A stretch of DNA of 64,000 bases, taken from the NCBI GenBank assembly GCA_022457155.1, contig JAJGOT010000238.1, forward strand, positions 62,001 to 126,000. Reading direction: 5' to 3'. The position numbers and the translations under genes are program-made. The notes beneath the pieces were generated by a model. The model made no database searches, was not told the origin of the DNA, and was given only the letters and a program-made list of their open reading frames with translations. Shown here piece by piece: positions 59,101 to 64,000 of the stretch (the stretch's first letter is position 1; every line of letters starts with the position of its first letter). This DNA comes from Cladopsammia gracilis (lineage: Eukaryota > Cnidaria > Anthozoa > Scleractinia > Dendrophylliidae).

Positions 59101-59218
59101 GAAGGCCCATATGTTCAGTGGATTCAATCCGAATCAAACAAGAGTGTTTTTCAGAACATTTTCTCTTTGCTTCTTTCAAAGAGATCGCATACACCACATG
59201 CTTCTTTGGCGACGCCAT
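56176..59218 (-). CDS. POLR1F: RNA polymerase I subunit RPA43 (POLR1F/TWISTNB), two exons
   Basis: Exon 1 is 59218-58671 (182 codons plus two bases) and exon 2 is 56374-56176. The join AG/G restores an Arg codon, giving 248 residues. Residues about 20-85 match the Rpb7-type N-terminal domain of RPA43 (LHPRYLG..KEGVKEELNK-like region, VPVSFEGFQ). Residues about 90-178 are the OB-fold (FIVFKPMTGSTLIGVVNKIG, HVGCLVHNCFNASI, GSEFTFNI). Exon 2 is a short Lys/Arg-rich tail (KQKKKKEKSNQ), a probable nuclear or nucleolar signal. RPA43 forms the stalk of Pol I and contacts the initiation factor RRN3. The protein is shorter than human (338), mainly in the tail. It lies upstream of Twinkle in the same orientation, with about 2 kb between them. 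Confidence 0.93.
57339..57643 (-). mobile_element. tRNA-headed SINE in the POLR1F intron
   Basis: Reverse complement of the 17408 family. The head lies at the high-coordinate end (GGCGGCACGGTGGTCTAGTG on the minus strand) and one copy of the 78-bp middle is present. Words of a 'gtattcaat' repeat lie on both sides (about 57090 and 57670), so it may have split another element. Confidence 0.88.
57915..58390. mobile_element. 'Tctagaata' repeat family, copy C, with G-run and C-run ends
   Basis: Starts with a G run (57919-57930) and ends with a C run (58364-58377). It contains 'tttagtctgggatatggtat', 'gagagttttggtctagaata' and 'tggtctggtatacc'. About 58085-58260 has no counterpart in copy A and may be an insertion. 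It lies in the POLR1F intron. Confidence 0.7.
58511..58650. repeat. Retroelement-like terminus, second copy
   Basis: 'aacaactcagttgataagat', 'ctctgacaaacgactagcgc' and 'tcgaaatgtcagcttttgga' match the segment at 36495-36610. Confidence 0.45.
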
Positions 59219-62200
59219 GTTGAAATTAAACCGCTGACCACAGAACTTCGACAGCTCAGGTAATCCACTTCGTTCCCAGGTCTCCTCTCGCTCTAGAGGA
59301 TTAAATTCAACCCGACCTTATAAATTACGAAAAATACGTAAAAAATATTACGTTAAATCGCCTTTCCTAAACCACAGGTTACTTATTTACAAGTGATTTA
59401 CAATAAATCAATGAATTAACCTTACATAGTACAAACTGCGCGCGTTGTTTCATTTTTAAAATTTCGTGTCTTAGATAGACTACGAGTACTCGAGTAGTCA
59501 CGCGCGCTCGCGTTTCGCTCGCTCTACTATCCCTGAGGAAAAAGGAGGGACTACTCGTAGTCTTGTCTTAGAATTCTTGCACTCTACTGTTGTTATGTTG
59601 TTAAGTGTAAACTAGTAAATGACTATAGGGGAATCTTTGTTACCATTTTTGCCTCATTAGCATATGCGCCTCGTTCTCTAACCTACCTACAAAAACATCA
59701 ACTCTGAATATTGAAAGAGCTTAGCACAATTAGCTTTCTCTGAAAATCTGAGCTCGATATACTAGATACACTTCATGCAATGCGCTTTTATTGAGTTAAA
59801 ATGAGAAGTAACTGACCTAATACATAATGATTTGATCGACTCGTTGTGTTAATCATGAAAGCCAACTGATGTCATAAGCACCTACGTTAAGGTTTTTTCG
59901 CCGCTCTCTACAATCAACCAGATATGAACCGACAAAACTTCTGTTGAGTTGCCTTGTGAATATGTTTCGACGCAGTATTTTAGTTGCAAACAAAAGAGTC
60001 TCGAAGTTATCGAGAATACCCGCATCTACACGACTAGATGGCGTGGCAGACGCCAGAAAGGGGAGAGGAAGGAGGGACTTAAAGCGCGCGAAACTAGGAA
60101 CGTTGCCGTTTTTCTCGTTTTTTTTACGTTCATAAGGCGAGCGTGAAAATTCGTGATTGGTCAGAATTAAGTATGTGTCAATCAAGAACTTGATACCCTG
60201 GGCTAATTTGACAGAATATTATTCAAAGGTACTTGATTTGTTGCGCTCACATGCATTTAACGATTGATTTAACTTATTATGTTTTCGTCTGCTTGCTAGA
60301 AATTTTACTTTTACCGAGGCAAGTGCTCGGCTCGCCTTATGCTAGCTACGGCCCTGCATTGTATGATCTGATTTCGGTTCAGTATCATTTTCTTCGTGAT
60401 TCCGATAAATTAAATATACGTAAACTGTCTCAATTCCTATCGTAACGCTTTTAACCAGATGAGAAGGCAGCTTGCGAAGAGAATGGTGCTTTTCGCTTAC
60501 TGAATACAAATGTGCATGTAAGATATCGATCGTGCTGTCTTCTGAATTCTGAAGTTGCCAGCGACGGACACATTTCGTCATTATAATATAAAGTGATCTA
60601 TTGAATTGCCAGTAGAGTAATTACTCTGAATTTCCTTCCCTAAATAGCAAAGCGGGGTTCGAATGCGGTAATAAACTATTCATCTTGATAGTCATATACA
60701 GGCAAAAACTAACGATAAAATAGTCCGACGTTTCGGCGACATCTTGGCGCCATTGTCAAGGGAAACTAAATTAAATATGCGATCTCAAGATCTCAAGAGT
60801 AACTAATAGTCGCCTAGGTTACTAGTAAACACAGCTTGTTACTAAGACAACAAGCCAATCTTGAATGATAAACACACGGTGATTGTGGCTCGGATGCGGG
60901 AATAATCAGGACAAGTAAAAACGAAGACAAACAATTGCTTAAAATTCTTAGTATTTGAGAAGTTTAGTCATCAAAAATCCAGTCAAGGTAAATTAGCATG
61001 AAAAATTCAGAAATAGATTCAATGTAAAAAATGCTGTTTTGAAAGCTTTTTTGATTATCACGATATTGCCTTGGGATTTTTTCATTTCATGGGTCAGGTG
61101 ATGTCATAACCAAATACGGCCAAAACTATAGCTGTCGAAGGGACTCTTGTATTGTAAAAAGAACGGAACCAGGAACTCTGATTCATGAGTGCATCGCAAC
61201 ATGACTTTGAGTTTGGCAACTACGAACCTGATTGACAAGAGTAAAACACCCAACTATAAATAGAAGGATTTCTACTGAAACAGTGAACTATGACAAGAAA
61301 ATTCATGCTTATGGTACCTTGACATCAGGGCACGCCAAGAAGCAATGTTCTGGAGACTGCCTGGAATGACTTTGCTATGTTTTTCCATATCATTTTAGTG
61401 CCTTTAAAGGAAACTATGAAAGTCAAATACAAGTTGATATTTTTGGTTCCTTTAGCTCTTTATGTTTTAGCAGCAGAAAATGCCGGATTAAGAAAAGGAA
61501 TCTTATCCGCTGAATTTACTAGCTGTCATCTCAGTTTCTGAAAATCCTAGCTGACGTACTAAGTAATTTTGATAATCGTTGTAATTTTGCAGTGATGGGT
61601 ATCCCCTTTGTAGGACTATAAATTTATGTAGACGTAGAAAACCATCGACATCCCTCCGAAACTCAAAATTTTCCGATGTCACGAAAGTTTGAGGCGGAAT
61701 TTTACTAACAAATACTAAACTCGTTTTTAATCTAATTAATTAATCGAATTTTTAAGGTGACTGAGTCCTTCTGAACGGATTTTCTATTGCTACCGAAACG
61801 ATTTATTCCGCACTCCAAATAATTCGTCACGCAATCAAATATCAACCTCTTGCATGTTTCACTAATAACTAAATAAAGATCTTTACAGTCATCAGATTTC
61901 ATTTCATTCTTCGCACCATAGTTTCGTCAATATTTTTCCAAACAACACCTCAATATTCTGAGAGGACACTTCAGATAACGCCACATGCAATGATAAGTAA
62001 ACAACGACCACGTGTTACTATGGGAACTTCCAGTGTTTGTCCAATGCAGCCATTATGGAAATGCAAGAAAACAAGAAAATACTTGCTAAAAAGACGCTTA
62101 ACAAGCGGGTAATAATAGCAAAGGGTGCTGTCTCTTTTTTGTTCAACTAAAGGCTATAATGTTTTGGTTAGAGTTTTTCATTCGATCAACAGTAAAATGC

Positions 62201-62490
62201 AAAGAAATGAAATATAATGTCAGGATTACTTGCTCCTTTATATTATTAATATGAACGCCAAAACATATTAGATTTCTTGATCCATATCTTCCCAAAATAT
62301 CCCCTATTGAAAATAAAAATATCCAAATTTAACAGTAAAGAATGTTTACCACTTCATATTCATTACAGTGGTTATCGTGTTCATTTATAAAAATAAGTCA
62401 CGAAACGAAATGTTAAACCTAAAACAGCTGTCAACTAATATCCAATGCTAATTACACGTCAAAGTGTAATTAATCATATTTGTTCCAATC
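59219..62490. other. Intergenic region between divergent genes
   Basis: The left flank is the probable POLR1F promoter and the right flank that of the signal-peptide gene. I see no supported exon. It holds a segment near 59640-59690 that matches 25600-25650 inverted, and a Penelope-like signature at about 60725. Otherwise it is ordinary AT-rich sequence. Confidence 0.55.
60718..60775. repeat. Penelope-like element terminal signature
   Basis: 'ccgacgtttcggcgacatct' is followed by 'tggcgccattgtcaaggg'. This palindromic 'cgaaacgtcgg...gacaatg' word is typical of the ends of Penelope-like retroelements. No GIY-YIG or reverse transcriptase remnant was seen beside it. Confidence 0.55.
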
Positions 62491-62492
62491 GC

Positions 62493-62498
62493 TATAAA
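62493..62498 (+). promoter_or_regulatory. TATA box
   Basis: TATAAA, 55 bases before the ATG at 62548. This places a transcription start at about 62523-62528 in a pyrimidine-rich 'ctttctctcactttatttca' stretch. Confidence 0.6.
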
Positions 62499-62547
62499 GT
62501 GCGCAACTTTCTCTCACTTTATTTCACTTGTAAACTGCCGCAAAGCC

Positions 62548-62596
62548 ATGGCGATCTCTCAGACTATCTGCAGTGTTTTGGTCTTCCTGTGTTTTG
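62548..62596 (+). CDS. First coding exon of a signal-peptide protein, 3' partial
   Basis: ATG in a good context (GCCATGG). It encodes MAISQTICSVLVFLCF and then splits a Gly codon at the donor G|GTAAGT (62597). The short N-terminal region and hydrophobic core (ICSVLVFLCF) are those of a signal peptide, and a phase 1 intron right after it is common in extracellular proteins. Two later acceptors (near 63444 and 63914) both run into a stop within a few codons in the required frame, so the next exon is probably beyond the window. The protein family cannot be told. Confidence 0.6.
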
Positions 62597-64000
62597 GTAA
62601 GTTATGCATGATTTTTAATCTTAGAACCGCCGTTAGGAGTGATCGCAAGATTTTTATATTCCGTACCTTTTATTCAAACACAAGATCTTAGGAACATTAA
62701 CACATAACTGCAGATCGGATTAATAGTATACAAGCTTCTGTTTTATGGTTCTATCTTAAATTAAAAGTGTATTTTCCCTTTTCATACGAAATCAGGAAAT
62801 TATAGAATTGCAAACCGCAAGTATGCGTTTGAAAGATATTTCAGTTTCATCTCGCGTCTGAAAACCACTTATTTATCGCTTTTATAACCAACTATCTGTT
62901 CAACACGTCAGACGCATTCCCGGGGACGCACTCAGTTATACCAAAGAGATCTATAAATTGTTTTCAGTGACTGTTTTTATTTAACAATAGATCGACGATC
63001 TCTGAAAGTGCCGAGACTGTAATTTCGACAATCATTGCAATTTTCAATAAACATTTACTTTTTTACATTAACTTTTTACTTGGATCTGCAAAGATTTGAA
63101 TATAGTCTTCCCACATTTCAGTCAGCGCAGATTTTGTGTTTTCCGAGCTTGCGTGCAATTCCTTTTGTAGATCATTTGTATATGCTGCCGAAGGAAGGTG
63201 TACATCCTTACTTCTGTTTACTTGTAGATACCACAGACTTTCTGTCACAATATCACACCGTGTAGCTTTAATTTATCGCTTTAGTTATGCATGACCATTT
63301 TATCTTTTTATGAAACAATGCATCGAGGTAACTAAGCTTCTTACGCTTTGAAATTTTTCTTTAACAATCAATTGTTGTTTGAGCCTATAAACTGTGTTAC
63401 CTAGGAAAACTTCACCAAAAAAATAATCTGTTTTGCTTTTCCAGTAACGGCCACTATCAGTTGACGTCAATTGAACAAGCAACTTGAAGAATAGTATTGG
63501 ACTTTTAGCTATTGCTTTCAACTAGGCGACATTTTGGCATCAGCTTGATTCGACTTCCCGATAAATTTGTGTAAAAATTATGCAGAAAGTACGTGCAAGG
63601 GTCTCAAAAAATATTGCTTGTTTTCTTAATTCACCGCTATCAGTCCATGCTCAGGCCAAAAAATGGGAAGACTAATTTTCTTCTGAGGCAAAGTAGTCTT
63701 GAAACATGTTTTCTTTGTAGTTCGGTAAGAATTTTTAGGGCTTGATGGCATTTGTACGAACTAACCACGATGCATGCATGTTACATCATTTACAAAGGAT
63801 CACACTAAACCATTCTTGCCCTCAGACCGTGAAAAACGGTTCAGTGACTTTTAAAACATTCAGTCCCGTAGCAGAACCTTGAGTCGTCTAATATAATTTG
63901 TTCTAATTTTTCAGTAATCTGTTGATGAACAGTAATGGCTATTTAAATGAAAGCTCTCCTGCTATATTTAGGATCAACCAACCAAAAAAGGAGGGAAACG
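62597..64000 (+). other. Probable first intron of the signal-peptide gene
   Basis: No exon in the needed phase was found. Short frames on both strands near 63040-63265 show no recognised domain. Confidence 0.4.

Noticed and set aside
63063..63248. Minus-strand helical frame ending ADPSKKLM
   Set aside because: Plausible composition but no recognised family, and it lies in the presumed first intron of a plus-strand gene.

Overview
The window looks like nuclear DNA of an anthozoan cnidarian, most likely a stony coral. This is inferred from four things: animal genes with many small GT-AG exons in AT-rich introns, very dense short inverted-repeat transposons, tRNA-headed SINEs, and protein sequences that resemble but diverge from vertebrate ones. 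No bacterial, viral or organellar gene block was seen.

Layout. (1) Positions 1-24650, plus strand: a 5'-truncated, 22-exon gene for a DUF4795 coiled-coil protein (QRICH2/C16orf96-like), its introns full of MITEs and SINEs. (2) 26821-29055, minus strand: a single-exon TRIM-NHL gene (RING, two B-boxes, coiled coil, filamin, six NHL repeats). (3) 29880-35490: a block of about four composite repeat units with two 43-45 bp minisatellite arrays. (4) 35692-54089, minus strand: a complete 17-exon gene for Twinkle, the mitochondrial replicative helicase (805 codons), whose introns carry several unusual inverted-repeat elements. (5) 56176-59218, minus strand: a two-exon gene for the RNA polymerase I subunit RPA43 (POLR1F). 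(6) 59219-62490: intergenic DNA. (7) 62493-62596, plus strand: a TATA box and first coding exon of a probable secreted or membrane protein whose remainder lies outside the window.

The genes do not form a functional cluster: they cover a probable ciliary or sperm structural protein, a ubiquitin-ligase or RNA-binding type protein, mitochondrial DNA replication, rRNA transcription and a signal-peptide protein. Exon boundaries were assigned by eye from GT-AG sites, and all reading phases join across introns. The most notable points are an intact Cys4 zinc ribbon with a degraded primase DxD site in Twinkle, the composite repeat block, three large inverted-repeat elements (22636-23263, 45859-48067, 50288-51549), and cases where one transposon visibly sits inside another.
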